Source: Artemisia argyi
Lineage: Eukaryota > Streptophyta > Magnoliopsida > Asterales > Asteraceae
Direction: 5' to 3'
Length of the DNA stretch: 64,000 nt
NCBI GenBank assembly: GCA_030686995.1
Contig: CM060691.1
Span: 92,321,743-92,385,742 of the forward strand
The notes under the pieces were generated by a model. It saw only the letters and a program-made list of their open reading frames with translations. It made no database searches and was not told the origin of the DNA. Below are positions 33,820 to 46,744 of the stretch, piece after piece. The translations under genes were made by a program, and so were the position numbers. The stretch's first letter is position 1, and every line of letters begins with the position of its first letter.

Positions 33820-35644
33820 TCATTTTGCAGTCCTGAATAATTGACTTCCAAGTGTCACAACGGGGGTACCTTCCCCCATGATTGTTGTCAAGCTCATTTC
33901 TTTTTCAAGTATTCGATCGAGTTCTGTTACTATATAACTCATTGTTGGCCTTCTTTCACTAGAAACTTCAACACATCGAACTATCAACTGGATATACTCT
34001 TCCATACCTTCTGCTGTGAAGCTGTTAACAAGCCGTGAATCAATAACTCTAGATATGGTGTCTGCTTCTTGATGGTCATGTACCTTTTAAAGCAAAGAAG
34101 TCACGATTATATAACAATTGAACAGCCACATGAAAAAATATATAAATAGGGCTGAGCTGTGTACCCATTCAACAATATTTTGGCTGGAGTCTGAAGATAA
34201 CAATTCCGCTGCTTCCTGACCACTAACCAACTCCAGAAGGAATACACCAAAGCTGTAAATGTCACTTTTTTCCGAGAAGCGTCTGAACTCTCTCACCCTA
34301 TCACAAATACAATTTTAGACAGTTTTTCCATAAAACTGTGAATACAAACAAAGATATGAAAAGGGCACAACTCTGGAGCAAGGAATATCTCATCAGCTGT
34401 AACTTGAGAAGACGGGCCTGCTGTGTCACCTCTTCCTAAGAAATTTCGGACCCCTGCATCAGCAACCTTGGCTATAAAGTTTTCATCCACAAGAACATTT
34501 GCTGTTTTGAAGTCCTTGTGTGCCAAACGAGGGCTTAGGGAGTGAAGGTGAGACAAACCTGAACATTGGAGAATATGAATGAGAGTTACAAACTACTAAT
34601 ACAAACTACTAATACACACAAAATGTACATGAACAAGCAGCCATAGCTAGTAGCTTAATTTTTCAAAAGCCAACTTACAAAAGACTCTGTATTTTAACTA
34701 CTAATAAAAGATGAACTAATACCAGGAAAGCCAAAAGTGCTCACTGATTTTGCAGAGGATCACCTTTAGCTGCCCCAAGAGCTATCGAAAGCCTATGCTT
34801 GAATTCAAGCTTCTCTTTAGTAACCTGACCAGCCCCTGCACGTTGAAATCATGGAACATCATAAATCATAATGCAATAAAGATTTTGGTGGATTGAGAAA
34901 GTATGTGCACTTAGCAAAACCAAATACTAGATGCAGACTTACCATATAAGTGGATTGAAACACTTCCATTGGGTACATACTCGTATACAAGGATTTGTTG
35001 ACCATTTGCTTGGCAGTAACCTAGAAGAGTCACAATATTCCGGTGCTGAATAGATGCCAGATACCTCGCCTGATTAAAAGTTAAATCAAATGATGCCAAA
35101 CAACAAAACAACACTATATTGGAAAAATAGAGAAGTACGAAATGTAACCATCAATCACACCAATATCAATATGATTAATTACCTCTTGAATGAACTCTTG
35201 ACTAGGGGGAGCCGGTCTCCTTTTTATTGCTACTAGCATACCATCATGAAGTAATCCCTTGTACACCTCCCCAAATTTTCCTTCCCCAATCAAATTCTTT
35301 TCACTAAAATTTTTAGTAGCCAAAGACAATTCCTCAATTTCAAAGCGCCTGGTCTCTCGGACGACTAACTCAACTCCCTGGGGTCTTCCAACTGGATATC
35401 ATCGGATCACTATCAATTACTAATTCATGAAATGAACCTTAATCGTTAACCGACATATATGGTACATGAAAAAACAAAAGCTATTCTAAAATTCACCTTG
35501 AGATGGATCAGAAGAGCCAGTTTCTGAAGTTCTCGATACACTCCGGTTATTACATAGAAAAAACCATGTAACCAATATCACAACCCCAACCAAGGCCACA
35601 GCTCCTGCAGCACCTCCGACTATCGCTGCAAGAGCCCTTGACAT
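33820..35644 (-). CDS. Receptor-like protein kinase, 7 exons, 380 aa
   Basis: Exons (minus strand): 35644-35497, 35391-35183, 35069-34943, 34835-34764, 34558-34369, 34297-34165, 34083-33820. All introns are GT-AG; the exon sum is 1143 bp with compatible phases and no internal stop. An in-frame TAA directly precedes the ATG, supporting this start, though an upstream exon spliced at AAG/GG inside exon 1 cannot be excluded. Residues about 7-30 are a transmembrane segment (GGAAGAVALVGVVILVTWFF). The cytoplasmic kinase domain starts near 78: P-loop GEGKFGEVYKG (85-95), ATP lysine K106, catalytic loop HKDFKTAN (199-206), metal-site DAG (219-221), and APE near 250. The C terminus is variable. HRD is HKD and DFG is DAG; the Asp and Asn residues remain, so activity may be weak or altered. 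It is likely a plasma-membrane signalling kinase of the RLK/Pelle family with almost no ectodomain. The ligand is unknown. Confidence 0.92.
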
Positions 35645-37060
35645 TTAGTATGTAAACTAATTCACCTATTTTCGCGTACACCCTACATACAAAAACATAC
35701 ACCCCAACTATTTAACACACATATTTCAGAAACATAGACTGACAGCTGAGAAAAATAAAGTACATTGCCAAGATATGCCAGTTCAAGACAGTATTCTATA
35801 AGTACTAATTAAATAGTCATGCACAACACAACTATTTCACATATAATCAATTAATATAAAACACTAACATAAGTTATAAAGAAATTACCAAAAAAAGCTT
35901 AGCAAGATCCCCAAAAGACCCAACTTTATATACTTATTCCACAAAAATCAACAAGCCCAGATGAAAAAATCAAGACTTTTAATGAACCCAAATGAAATTC
36001 ATAACCAAATATGAATAATAAAAAGTACACACATTGACAAGAACAATTAGCTATAAAGTAGCAAACTAATTGGTATTTGTGGGAATGTGGGTGTAAAGGG
36101 TATCAAGATAATCAACAACTGCAACTAATTTTTATAAAAATTAAATTTTTTATAATAAAAAAACATCATCCCGCAAACGAAGCCGACAGAAAGTGACCTT
36201 GCGCCGACACACATTCGATACCAGACTGAAAATATATTTGTAATGTTTTTTTTTTATAAAATATATATATGGTGAAATGAATATTTATGAAATCATGATT
36301 ATTGAAATCATCATCATCATTTACTATTTATGAATCTTTTTATTTTAGTAGAATAATACAGTGGAGTACTGTATTAATTAATAGTCATATTGGCAATGTG
36401 CATACAAAGTTACAAACTACTGTAATAAACTTCATTGCTACTTGTAGTAAGAAAGTTTTTTTTATATTTTAATTTTTTTTTCCAATGGGGGCAAGTATGG
36501 GCTGTAAAGCAGTAGAATTGGGTTGTCTGGTACTGCTACTGGCAAAAGAGTTAGTTGGAAGATTTTGGTATTATACTTTGTGTAAAACCTTATATTTACC
36601 TATTGCTCCCTTTTGGTTTTGGAGGTTTTGGTGAATTGGTCCCTTGGAGGGGGTCCTAATAATGGCGGCATACCAGATGAGATTGATACCCTCCAGCTAC
36701 GCAAAATAATACCCACCTCATTATCAGCATCACTTTTCTCTTTTAGTTTCACTATCATTCTTAAATTTCAATTTATGCACCTAAAAGTAGGGTGTTTATC
36801 AAGGTGTGTTCGAGTTGATCTATTCGTGTTCGTGGATTGGTGGATTGGCATAATCTTTACCCAAACACGATGTATTTATTAATCGTGTTAAGAAACTCAA
36901 TTTCAACCCATACATGCATAACACGTGTAACCTGTTTGACCCGTTTAACATGTTTGAACTTTGAATAAATATGCCAAGCAGTGAAGAAGGTTGATGATTT
37001 GTCGCTCAACAATTTTAAATAAAAAATAATATACTAATTTTAAAAATGATAAAAATAACT
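35645..37060. other. Presumed kinase promoter side and AT-rich repeats
   Basis: Upstream of the kinase start. There are no further kinase exons and no recognised ORF. The sequence at 36789-37060 (GGGTGTTTATCAAGGTGTG...; Tyr/His-free, with many ...GTTTGACCCGTTTAAC words) seems to continue right of the MULE at 40560-40860, as if the MULE had split an older repeat. Confidence 0.4.
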
Positions 37061-37570
37061 TATGAATAAGGGTAAATTGCAAATTTAGTCCATAAACTAA
37101 CACGTATGCGAAAGGATCACACTAAGAGAAAATTTGTTGCAAAACAGCAACTACTGCTTACATTTTTTGCAAAACAATCACCGAAAGCTACTTTTTGTTA
37201 ACGCTCGTTATTTATCTCGTTAGTCAAAGTCAAATACATGTGAAATGACTAATATACCCCTTCATCTTCAGTCAAGGTCAACTCGATACAACAAAATTAT
37301 GTAATAACAAGGTATTGGCTTGGTTCCGACGCCGAACTCGTTACCACACTATTCAGAAACCCCAAGTTGGCAGGCAAGCAAATTACTCACAATCTCATTC
37401 CACTTTACTCGTTGACTTATAGCTCCGGTTATATTACATCGATCATCTTTGCCTCCGCGCAATACGGTAAGAACATAGTGCATTTTCCTGTTTACTTAAA
37501 TATTGTTCTTGGTTTTTAAAGAAGATACATTTGTTGTTAATGTTATGGGTTTATAATTGTAGGTTGACCT

Positions 37571-39123
37571 ATGGGAAATGTGAAAGAAGTAGAGGTGGAT
37601 ACTAAACAGAAGAAGAGAGTGGCGATAGTGGTTCAAAGGATTTGGATTATAATCCAAAGAATAATGAAGTGTTTGATGATGATGATGAACATATACTTGA
37701 AGATGTTCATGTAAGTAAGTCTAATTTGATTGTCAATCCAGATAGTAAACATGATTTAAGTATACGTGTTTTTACGGAGCATTATGTACTGCTTAGATAG
37801 TATGATCAAGAGTTGGTTAATCAAATTCCAAGCACAACTGTTAGGATTGATGTATAGCAACCATATCCAGAGTCTTCAACAAGAACTTTTAGATCCTTTT
37901 CCATGTCAATTACGAACATCGGTTGGGGTTGATGTAAACAATGGGATTTATCAAGTAGCATATGCTATTGTTGATGCATAAAATAAGACGTCTTGGTATT
38001 GGTTATTGAAATTACTTGGAGAGGATCTTGGTATAGAAAGCAACTGCAAGTTCACTTTCATTTCTAATAGGCAAAAGGTACACATTTCTATTCTATAGTT
38101 AATCATATGTTTTATGTAAAAGGAGAACATGTATAGTTTTAACCCCATCCTTAACCTTAATTGTTCACAAGGACTGATACAAGCCATTGCAAGTATGTTT
38201 CCAAGTGCTGAACACAGGTTCTGTGTTAAGCATATTCATGAGAATATGAAGTCACAGTTTAAAAAAGGTGTTTACAAGGACATGCTTTGGAATGCAGCTA
38301 GAGCCAGTACTGTTGTTGAATTCAACAAATAAATGGCTCATCTCAAGTCTTACAATTTTGTTGCTTATGATTGGTTGATCAAGATTTAAGCTGAACAATG
38401 AAGCAGAACACATTTTTCAGGTAATTCATTAACTTGCACCGGACAAAAGCATACTGATAATTAGTCATATACTTATACAGTGTGTGATTTGTTTAACAGG
38501 AAGAGCCCAATGCGGTCTACTCTTAAACAACATATGTCAGGTGTTCAATAGGCAATTAACTGATGTCAAAGATTAACCCATTATAACTTGTCTTGAATAT
38601 AACAAAGAGTACTTGATGAAAAGGATTGTAGTAGTTCAGCAACTGATCGATCAAACAGTTGGACCACTTACTCATATGGTGACAGCCGTGTTTGATGCTA
38701 TCAAAAAAGAAGCTACTGACTGTGTTGTTGATTCGATTGGAGGCTCTTTATATCAAGTAATTATGCCTTACAAGGATCAGTGTGTTGTTAACATGGATAG
38801 AAGGGAGTGTCGTTGTAGGAAGTGGGAGCTGACTGGAATACCATATAAACATGTTGTTGCTGCAATAAACCACATGATTGACAATGAAACATAGTTTGGT
38901 ATACTTGAAACTAGGTTCATGCTGCTTATAGACTAGAAACATGGGCACGTATATACTCATTCAAGATCAATGGTTGTAGTGGTAGAGACTTCTGGCCATT
39001 TGTTGAGTCTACAACAGTAATAATACCACCCATTCACAAACCTCAAGTTGACAGGCCACCAAAGAAGAGGAAGAAGCAAGTTGATGAGCTTGCAAGTCAA
39101 AGTTGTTCAGTTGTTATGCAGTG
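37571..39123 (+). pseudogene. MULE transposase (mudrA type), decayed
   Basis: Order: acidic N terminus (YNPKNNEVFDDDDEH near 37650), the DQELVNQIPSTTVRID segment near 37805, DDE-domain core GVDVNNGIYQVAYAIVDA near 37930, and then WLLKLLGEDLGIE. An apparent intron lies at about 38078-38170. Next come GLIQAIASMFPSAEHRFCVK and HIHENMKSQFKKGVYKDMLW (38170-38290). The SWIM zinc-finger region CRCRKWELTGIPYKH is near 38805 and a basic C terminus (PPKKRKKQVDEL) near 39060. The stretch that should hold the first catalytic Asp (DGCF) is deleted. The SWIM Cys before KH is Tyr. In-frame stops occur at several places (for example after IVDA and after EFNK). Confidence 0.85.
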
Positions 39124-39765
39124 ATCTTTGAACAATAGAAATTCTGTTAACTTTCATGTCTTTTAGATTATATGTTTGAACTCTATGTTTGTCTTTAATG
39201 TCTTTTGAACAATGTTATGTGTATATCTTTGTGTAATCATGTTATGTATTTAGAAGTTGGGATGAAACTTTTACATTGAATTCAAATAAAATGAATGGTT
39301 ACAAACAATATTTTTAACACAATGGGTCAAAATCCAAACTGACCGAATCATTGACATTCTAAAGTCAACTGTCATATACTGCATGTTTGCTTACTTTAAC
39401 ATTCTAAAGTCAACTATTATGTAGTGTATGTAATGTGTGTATTTGGCTGGAAATCGTGCAAATGCTCATGGATACACTCATGTCAAACACCCCCTTTATC
39501 TAATGTAGTCAAAACTCAGGACTCCCATTTAGCAATTGCATTTTGACTTTCCAAAGTCAAATTGCAAATGTTAAATGGGAGTTACATATACACTCATGCC
39601 AAACACCCCCTTTCTAATAGTTTGTGCATTTGCAAACTATCTGGAATTCATCACTTTAGCAATTTACAACAAAAAAATAGACCAGTAACATAAATAACCA
39701 AAATTTTATTGATGATAATAGGAGTTCACAACCATTACATATTTCCATATCATCTAAACACACAG

Positions 39766-40137
39766 TTAGTTAGAACCACTACTTTCCGCAACACCCCTTT
39801 CCTTCCTTTCCTTCATATCCTTTAGTTGTTTAATCACAGCTTCAAGATTTGAAATCCTCCTTTCCAAATCATCAACCTTTGGTAACCCGGTATCCACAGC
39901 CTCTTACTTCTCTATCGTAACACCCAAAAGCTCTTCATAGTAGTACTTTTGTTTCCTCAGCCAATTCCGAATCTTTTCTCTCAAATCCTTAGGTATCTTC
40001 CTATATGAACCATACTCACTAATTGGTTAATCACCAAATCCCTCAAGAACTAAATCAGAGAGAAAATAGTTGTCTATCACTTTTGCCCACTCCTCTTTAT
40101 CAGAATGCATGTAGATAGCCTTCTCTTTATTTACCAT
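39766..40137 (-). pseudogene. Second, antisense gene of the MULE (123 codons, two stops)
   Basis: The minus-strand frame from ATG 40137 to TAA 39766 has two internal stops (after LEGFGD and after GVTIEK). It begins MVNKEKAIYMHSDKEEWAKV. It has a basic segment SYRKIPKDLREKIRNWLRKQ. The C-terminal third is a heptad coiled coil (VDDLERRISNLEAVIKQLKD). It resembles no domain I know. It lies between the transposase 3' end (39123) and the right TIR, pointing towards the transposase, as the second gene does in autonomous Mutator elements. Even with its stops removed no function could be named. A captured host fragment is the alternative. Confidence 0.5.
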
Positions 40138-40559
40138 CGTTAGTGGTTTGGTTAGTTGGGATTATGTGTGTTTTGGAGAAACAACAGGGTTGGGATATGT
40201 GTGTTTGGTTTCGTTCATTTAAATAAGTGGTATAGATAGGGAAATGAATAGTCCCCAAGCAATGTTTTCGGTTGCCATGTGTTTTAGGCAGCAACCATAA
40301 GTTAAGAAGTTGCAAATTTGGTCATTGAAAAAAAGTGTGGTTAGACAATTGCGGGAAACAAGTGAAATGACGATAATACCCTCGCGGGTGGGTTGACTAA
40401 CAAGATAAATAACGAGCGCTAGCAAAAAGTAGCTCTCGGTGGTTGTTTTGCAAAAAATGTAAACAGTAGTGGTTGTTTTGCAGAAAAAATTCTCTCGGTG
40501 TGATCCTTACACATTCGTGTTAGTTTAGGGACAAAATTTACAATTTACCCTATGAATAA

Positions 40560-40907
40560 CAATACAATAATTTCAATAATATACGAGTTATAATCGTGAT
40601 TAAATGTCATGTTATGTACATAACTAAATTCATTTAAATCCAATCTAAATCTCACATCAAATCCAAGTTATATATTTTATTATTTAAACGCTTACCTACT
40701 AAAAATGGGTTGACCTGTTTAATACTTGTTCAATCCAAACACTATCCGTTTTTTAAACGGGGGTAACATGTTTTTGACCTAAATATGTTCATACTCAACC
40801 TGTACATGTTTAACTTCATGTCAGTTATCGTGTCGTGTTGAAAATTGCACCCGTACCTAAAATTAGACTTAAGATAAAATTATTATTATTATTTTTAAAT
40901 GAGATTG
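40560..40907. other. AT-rich repeat remnant right of the MULE
   Basis: No gene. Words such as GGGTTGACCTGTTTAATA and ATCGTGTCGTGTTG echo 36789-37060 on the left of the MULE, suggesting one older element split by it. Confidence 0.4.
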
Positions 40908-41622
40908 ATGAGAAATAACTAATTACACATAACGGATGCATGGCTTGAATTAGATGCATCCGTAATTTTTTAGATGCGCTCTAATATATTTTCTAGCTAA
41001 AATTTAGATGCATATACATATACTAGATGTCTTTCATCAAGTTAGGTGATACTTATATATTTTTCGTCCTATGCGAGTCAAATTTGTTGCCAGTACTACT
41101 TTGCATCGTTCTCATTATAGCTGTAAAGGGTCCTGTACCCATAACTCAAAATTCCCTTGCTAAGCTACATGAAAGAGATTTCCAGAAGTCCACAGGAAAA
41201 TTATTTCTAATTACCCGAAGTGAGAAGCAAAAATATTCTGATAAAGACGTTCCTTAGTAATATCATCATGACTCTAGAAGCCATTCGCGGTAGCAATACC
41301 AAACCAAATACGATGAGTACTATCATCATGACTCCCAAAATCATGCGCGGTAGCAATAAACCAAATACGACAAGTAGTGGGGTCCTGAGCTTTTCTACCT
41401 AAATTTAGATGCATATACATATATTAGATGTCTTTCATCAAGTTAGGTGAATCTTATATATTTTTCGTTTTATGCAGGTCAATTTGTTGCTAGTACTATT
41501 TTGCATTGTTTTCACTAGAAAATCACTTTCAGAATTAACTGGAAAGCATCTAAATGAATAGAGACGCATTTATTCAAGTCGATGCATCTCAAATGTGTAA
41601 CAATAGTTGTTTCTCATCCTTC
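40908..41622. mobile_element. Non-autonomous TIR element with internal duplications
   Basis: The ends pair as imperfect inverted repeats of about 45 bp: left GATGAGAAATAACTA...GATGCATGGCTTGAAT and right (complement) GATGAGAAACAACTA...GATGCATCGACTTGAAT. Inside, a roughly 115-bp block at 40993 recurs at 41393, and a 60-bp unit (ATCATCATGACTC...GCGGTAGCAATA) is tandemly doubled at 41261-41320 and 41321-41377. No coding frame of note and no clear TSD, so the superfamily is open. Confidence 0.65.
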
Positions 41623-42851
41623 TCATTATAAATTTACTTCTCACTTGATCTCTACCCTCTAAAAGGATTGTTATTAGATGATTTGATGATTTCTCTTTGT
41701 GTTATAAAAGGGAAGAATCATAAAGCAGTGCCAAACCTAGTGTTAGAATTTATGTGGTAATAGAATCCTTTAAAAAGTAAAAACCACCCAAGCTTTATGT
41801 AATTAAGATGTGATACTTCATGTGATTTGAGCATTTACATTAAGCCGTTGCGATCACTGATGTTATATCAACGTCACATCATATCCTTAATCACTTTCTC
41901 ACTATTTTGTACCGAGCACCAATCACTATTCATACCAAGCACGACCTCTTTGACAAAGATCCAACGATAAAGTACCATAGTGGTGATCACTTCTACCACT
42001 TCTCACCATGAGGCATGACCCCATTGTATATGTTCTTATAAATGCTAATTACTAGCTTTTTATTCTTTATTTTTTTAGGATATAATTTGATTAGCGTGTA
42101 CTATATTTAGAACTTCATGTTGATTAAAGAGAACTTTGTACACTAAAAATAACAAATAAGTTTTATCACACTTACTATAAATTTAGTCGATCAAGTACAC
42201 CATACATCAAGAATACTACTAAACGATTATTCAAGTATATCGGCGACATTTATAGTAGCGTTAATTTGTGTGTGCAATTTTTATGTATAAATTGGTGTGT
42301 AGTAAGTTAAAGTGAAGAAAGTGAGTGATTTAAATCATAATCAAGTATTTAAATTCACAACTTATTGCATTGACTTTTACAAGAAAAATGATTTGTATGC
42401 ATAATACCTAGACCTAAAATTAAACCTAAAAATGTGATTGATGCATTTGAAAAGTTAATTGGTGGGAAATGATGAAAGGGAAAAGCTGTATGACACTTGT
42501 CAAACAATTAATGGTTTAGATATATTAATAGGTCTCATTGTTAGGTCTAAATATTATAACTCTTTTTATAAATATGGGTAATTTAGTTTTTTAGTTTTAA
42601 CCAAATGTGTTTTCTCATTATATATAGGATATATATAGATAAAATATCTCACATTAAAGATTATGTACATGGTAACATAGCTATTTGATTAATATTTAAA
42701 TTCTCACCATCCGGATTTCAAATTTCAATGTAATGGTTTTAGACTTTAGTCTCGATGAACTTGCAAGTATGACACGGTTACTTACGAGAAATTTTCGTTA
42801 TTGATTTCAAAAATAGGATATTTAACTACTTTCTCTATTTATAAGTAAAAC
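41623..42851. other. Spacer, no gene recognised
   Basis: AT-rich. No ORF, TIR or repeat pairing found between the small TIR element and the LTR of element F. Confidence 0.5.
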
Positions 42852-45800
42852 TGATTGAGGCAAAAGCAGTCAACTAAAGTCAACCACGGATGTGGTCAAC
42901 ATAGTCAAACTCCTTAGGCTCAATGCTCCACGGAATATAGTGTTTCCCCGGGTCGTTATGTCCCGACAAGGTGTGGATTGTATTCAAACGGGTTTGTGAC
43001 CGGTGAATTTGGACAGGAAGAGGTTTTTGAGTGATTTTGCTAAGGAATCTACAAAGAAATAGCTTAAACAAGCTATATAGATGATTACGTAAAAGTTAGA
43101 TACCTAAAAACGTTTAGTAACTAAAAACGTATACGTTCAGATTAAATTTACGCGAACGTACAAAATAAAACGCGAGTTTTAAAGAAATAAAATACTTACA
43201 GATATGAAAATTACATTTTTACAATCCTAATAATAAAATAAAATTTTTAGAAAATTAAAATTAATTTTTGCCCTATTTAATTAATTACTATTTTACTATT
43301 TAATTTTAATTATTTAAATTAACCTAAATTATAACTAATTATGAAATTACACTAAAAATATGAAAAATAAATTTGTAAAAATCTAAAATATTATAAAACT
43401 AATTTTCAAACTTAAAATATATTTTTCCTACTTTTTTAATAATTACTATTAATTAAAAACTAATTATTAATTAATTTAAACTATTTTAAATTAAGAAAAA
43501 TAGAAAATGAACAGCAAAAATTATAAGAAAATTCCTAAAATTATTTTACATTATATAAAAGATAGGAAAAATATAAAAACTAGGTCTTACTTAATAAAAA
43601 CTAATTTTGCTATTTAAACTTAATTATTAATTAATTACTAATAAAACTAATATTAAATCTAATAAATACCAAATGATAATATAAAAATCTGATAAAATTA
43701 CTAAAAATACTTTAATATGAAAGGAATTTAATAAAAATATAAAAATGCTAAGTGCTTAACAAAAATTTAAAAATAAAAATTAAAAATTTAAATTACATTA
43801 AATAAAAACTATCACTTATAATTAAATTTGTTTTATCTGGATTTTCTTTTACAAAACTCTAAAAATACTTAAAACATAAAACTTTTGTGAAAACAAAATT
43901 GCGAAAGCTTAAAAATAAGCCAAATGCAAGCAATAAGCTTACACAATTGACTATTGTTGACCAAATAGGAAAATAAGCTCAAATGGACTTAAGTGGGACC
44001 CACAAAGGTAGATTCTGATCTAAATAAGTTATGTGGACATGGTTAAGCAAGATTTGAACAAATAAGTTCACAAGTTAAGCCAATAAGCAAGATTAAGCAC
44101 TAAGGATTCTAATTTTTGTCTTGAAAATGGGACAGACTTTTGGGTGATCTTATGTGGGGTCCACAGGGTCTAAGCTCAAATAAATGGTTGGAATGGAGAG
44201 AGGGGTAGGAGGTGAGTTCAAAGAACCAAGGAGGGGGGGGGGGCTGTGGACCACCGTGGTGGCCAGAAACTACCATCAAAGGTGGTGGTGTGGATGGTAA
44301 CCTGCTGATGCAGGGGAACTTCCAGCCCTGCAGGTGACTTTGATCCAAGGTGGGGCCCACCAGAAAAATCCCAAAAATGTAACAACTGTGGGATCTTAAA
44401 CTTGAGGTGGGGGTTGTAAGTATGGACAAGTTTCAAAGTCTAAATCAACACACAAAAATCAAATTAATTCTTGCAACTTTTGTAAAAATCTGAAACATTA
44501 CAATTTGACTTTTATGAAAAACTTGACAAGTTGACTAAACTGAGTTTCTAATGGCTACCACTGATTTAATAAGTTGTAATGAACTATGATTAACCTGTTT
44601 TAAGATAAACCTATCATTTATAAGATGAAATGGAAGTTTGTGGAGTTCAAATCCCTCACAGTTAACTGTGAGGGTGCCAAAGGTATGATTTTGACTTTTT
44701 GTTGAAAAGACTCTTGGTTTCTTTGTTTCATTAACCTAATATAACCTAAGTGAACATGTTTCAAAGACAAAAAACAACCGAGCCGCCTATGTGATTAGTG
44801 AACAAGCTAAAGCCAAACACCCCTTAAACTGGCAGGTTTTGTAATTTATAGTACAAATTAGTGATCTAAGCCAAGGAACTGATTTAATATATCTTATTAT
44901 GAGTAAACAAACTTATATAAGTGCAAAACAACAATTTAAGCAATTTGATAACACTAAGACATGTAATTGCTAAAAATGGAATAGAAACAGCTTACACTGA
45001 TTCATCTGAGCAATGAGCAACCAGGAACCAAGTTACCACCTAAGGTCTCCCATGAGATACTACACCCATTAAGATTCCAAATTCCACAGATTCCATTACT
45101 TCTTCACCCTTCTTTTTGTATTTTTGAATTTAAGTTATTTTTCTTATATTTTTAGTATTTTAGTGAAACTGAATGGAATGCTTGCTACACTTTACACAGC
45201 TTATAAGTAAGCTAGAATAAGCTCAAAGACACAGAAAACCACTTTATTTAACAACTTAACAAGCTAAATGGATTTTTAAATTTTAAACTGCAAATACTAA
45301 ATTAAGACTGAATAATGCAAATTAAGGTGATACAAAGTTTTTGTTAAACTAATATAACTGATTACAGGCTTTTGAAACTAAAAAGAACAACTAGGAATTA
45401 AAATTAAGCTAAATCGAAATTTCTATACTAAGCTACAACTACTGAAACTAACTGCCACTCTCTTTATTCTATTTTCTTCATTTATATATGCCCTGGAGTG
45501 TTTCTCTCACTTTCCCACCATCTCTGGACCGTTGGATTAGCTTCAATTGATCCCCATCGTTTAAATGGGATTTGGCGGGAAAACAGGTTGAGTGGGATTG
45601 GTGAGTTTGGTGAAGGTATTAATGAAGGGGGGGAGTTGGAGTGTTAGTGAGAGTAGTATTTAATGAAAGTTGGTGAGTTTGGTGAAAAGGTGAGAGGAGG
45701 GGAGGGGGGACATATAGCTGGAAACTAGGAAGGGAGGATGGAGGGTGAACAGTTGTGGAGTTTGACCGGGTCAACGAGGGTGGTATTAGTTTAGGGTGTG

Positions 45801-46459
45801 GGCCGGTTTGTGTGGTTTGGGCCTGGGGTTTTGGATCAGGTTGTATTGGATGGGCTGGTGTTTGTTTGGGGTGTAATATTAAACAAGGGTTCATTTGGTT
45901 AAGTAGTAAAATCACAAGGACCGTTTGTGTACATTCTGAAAATCCAAAGGGGCTGATTTTGCTCATAATTCCAAATTACAAGTAAGGATAAAACATGCCA
46001 AGTCATCATAGTCCAAGGATATAATTTGCAATTTTCCATTTTTGGTCCTTCAGGGACCAAAAATGTAAATATGTGAAACTTTAGGGACTAAATTGCGAAC
46101 TTATTCAAACTTTCATTTTAAGGACTAATTTTGACGCTTATGACTTTCCATGGACCAATAATGATTTTTCTTTCAAAAATATCCCACCAGGGACCAATCC
46201 TGCCAAAGTTTGAAACTCCAGGGACCAAAATTGTAAATTTCCAAAACTTTTGAGATTTTTCACCAAAGGACTAATTATGAAAACTTATGATTTCAAAAGG
46301 ACCTTTGGTGAGAATTTTCCATATTTTGGATGACCAGGGACTAGTTTTGTCATTTTATGAAAGTTGGGGGACTGAAACTGCCAATTTTGCAAACTTTGTA
46401 CGTTTTTTATCTGTTTTTACTCATTTTGCATCTGAAACATATAAAACACAATTTTGAAA
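42852..46459 (-). repeat. 3' LTR H of element F (truncated, about 3.6 kb)
   Basis: The left end TGATTGAGGCAAAAGCAG matches LTR E's TGATTGATGC end. The right end stops at ...AACATATAAAACACAATTTTG; the last roughly 100 bp seen in E and G (to ...CACTCATCA) are missing, and integrase sequence follows directly. A deletion removed the 5' tip of this LTR and the region between it and pol. It has the same GGGACTAAAT-type repeat array as E. Chance ORFs only. Confidence 0.82.
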
Positions 46460-46739
46460 TAAGGATAAACCTTTGCGATAGTGAATGGACCAGTCCAACG
46501 GGTTTTTAGCTTCCCCGAGAAGATCTTGAGTCTACAGTTGAAAAGAAGGACTCGATCACCAACGTTAAAAATGCGGTTCTTGATTTTGGAGTCATGAATC
46601 TTCTTTGTCTTTTCTTTATAGATCAAAGAGTTCTCGTAAGCTTGATCACGAAGTTCATTAATTCATTCAGTTGAACTTTTCTATGATCACCCGCAGTTTT
46701 GAGGTCAAAATTTGCATGCTTGAGAGCCCAATAGGCTTT
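46460..46739 (-). pseudogene. Element F integrase, C-terminal part
   Basis: The minus-strand reading YWALKHANFDLKTAGDHRKV then QLNEL, a frameshift, then SLIYKEKTKKIHDSKIKN and VGDRVLLFNCRLKIFSGKLK, ending WTGPFTIAKVYPY. This is the usual integrase C terminus of Athila-type pol. It joins the part at 50272-50942 once solo LTR G is removed, the junction codons being IELEHKAYWALK. LTR H follows at PY without the normal continuation. Confidence 0.85.
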
Positions 46740-46744
46740 ATGTT

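Larger units (their letters stand above)
37070..40550 (+). mobile_element. Mutator-like transposon (MULE), 3481 bp, TSD TATGAATAA
   Basis: Long TIRs of roughly 165 bp: the left begins GGGTAAATTGCAAATTTAG and the right ends CTAAATTTACAATTTACCC-like (…ACAATTTACCC). They are flanked by the perfect 9-bp repeat TATGAATAA (37061-37069 and 40551-40559). Inside are a decayed mudrA-type transposase on the plus strand and a second gene on the minus strand, converging. The transposase is broken, so the element cannot move on its own product. Confidence 0.93.

Noticed and set aside
44109..46000. Pro-rich ORFs in LTR H
   Set aside because: Chance readings in a long LTR; no match between E, G and H in these frames.
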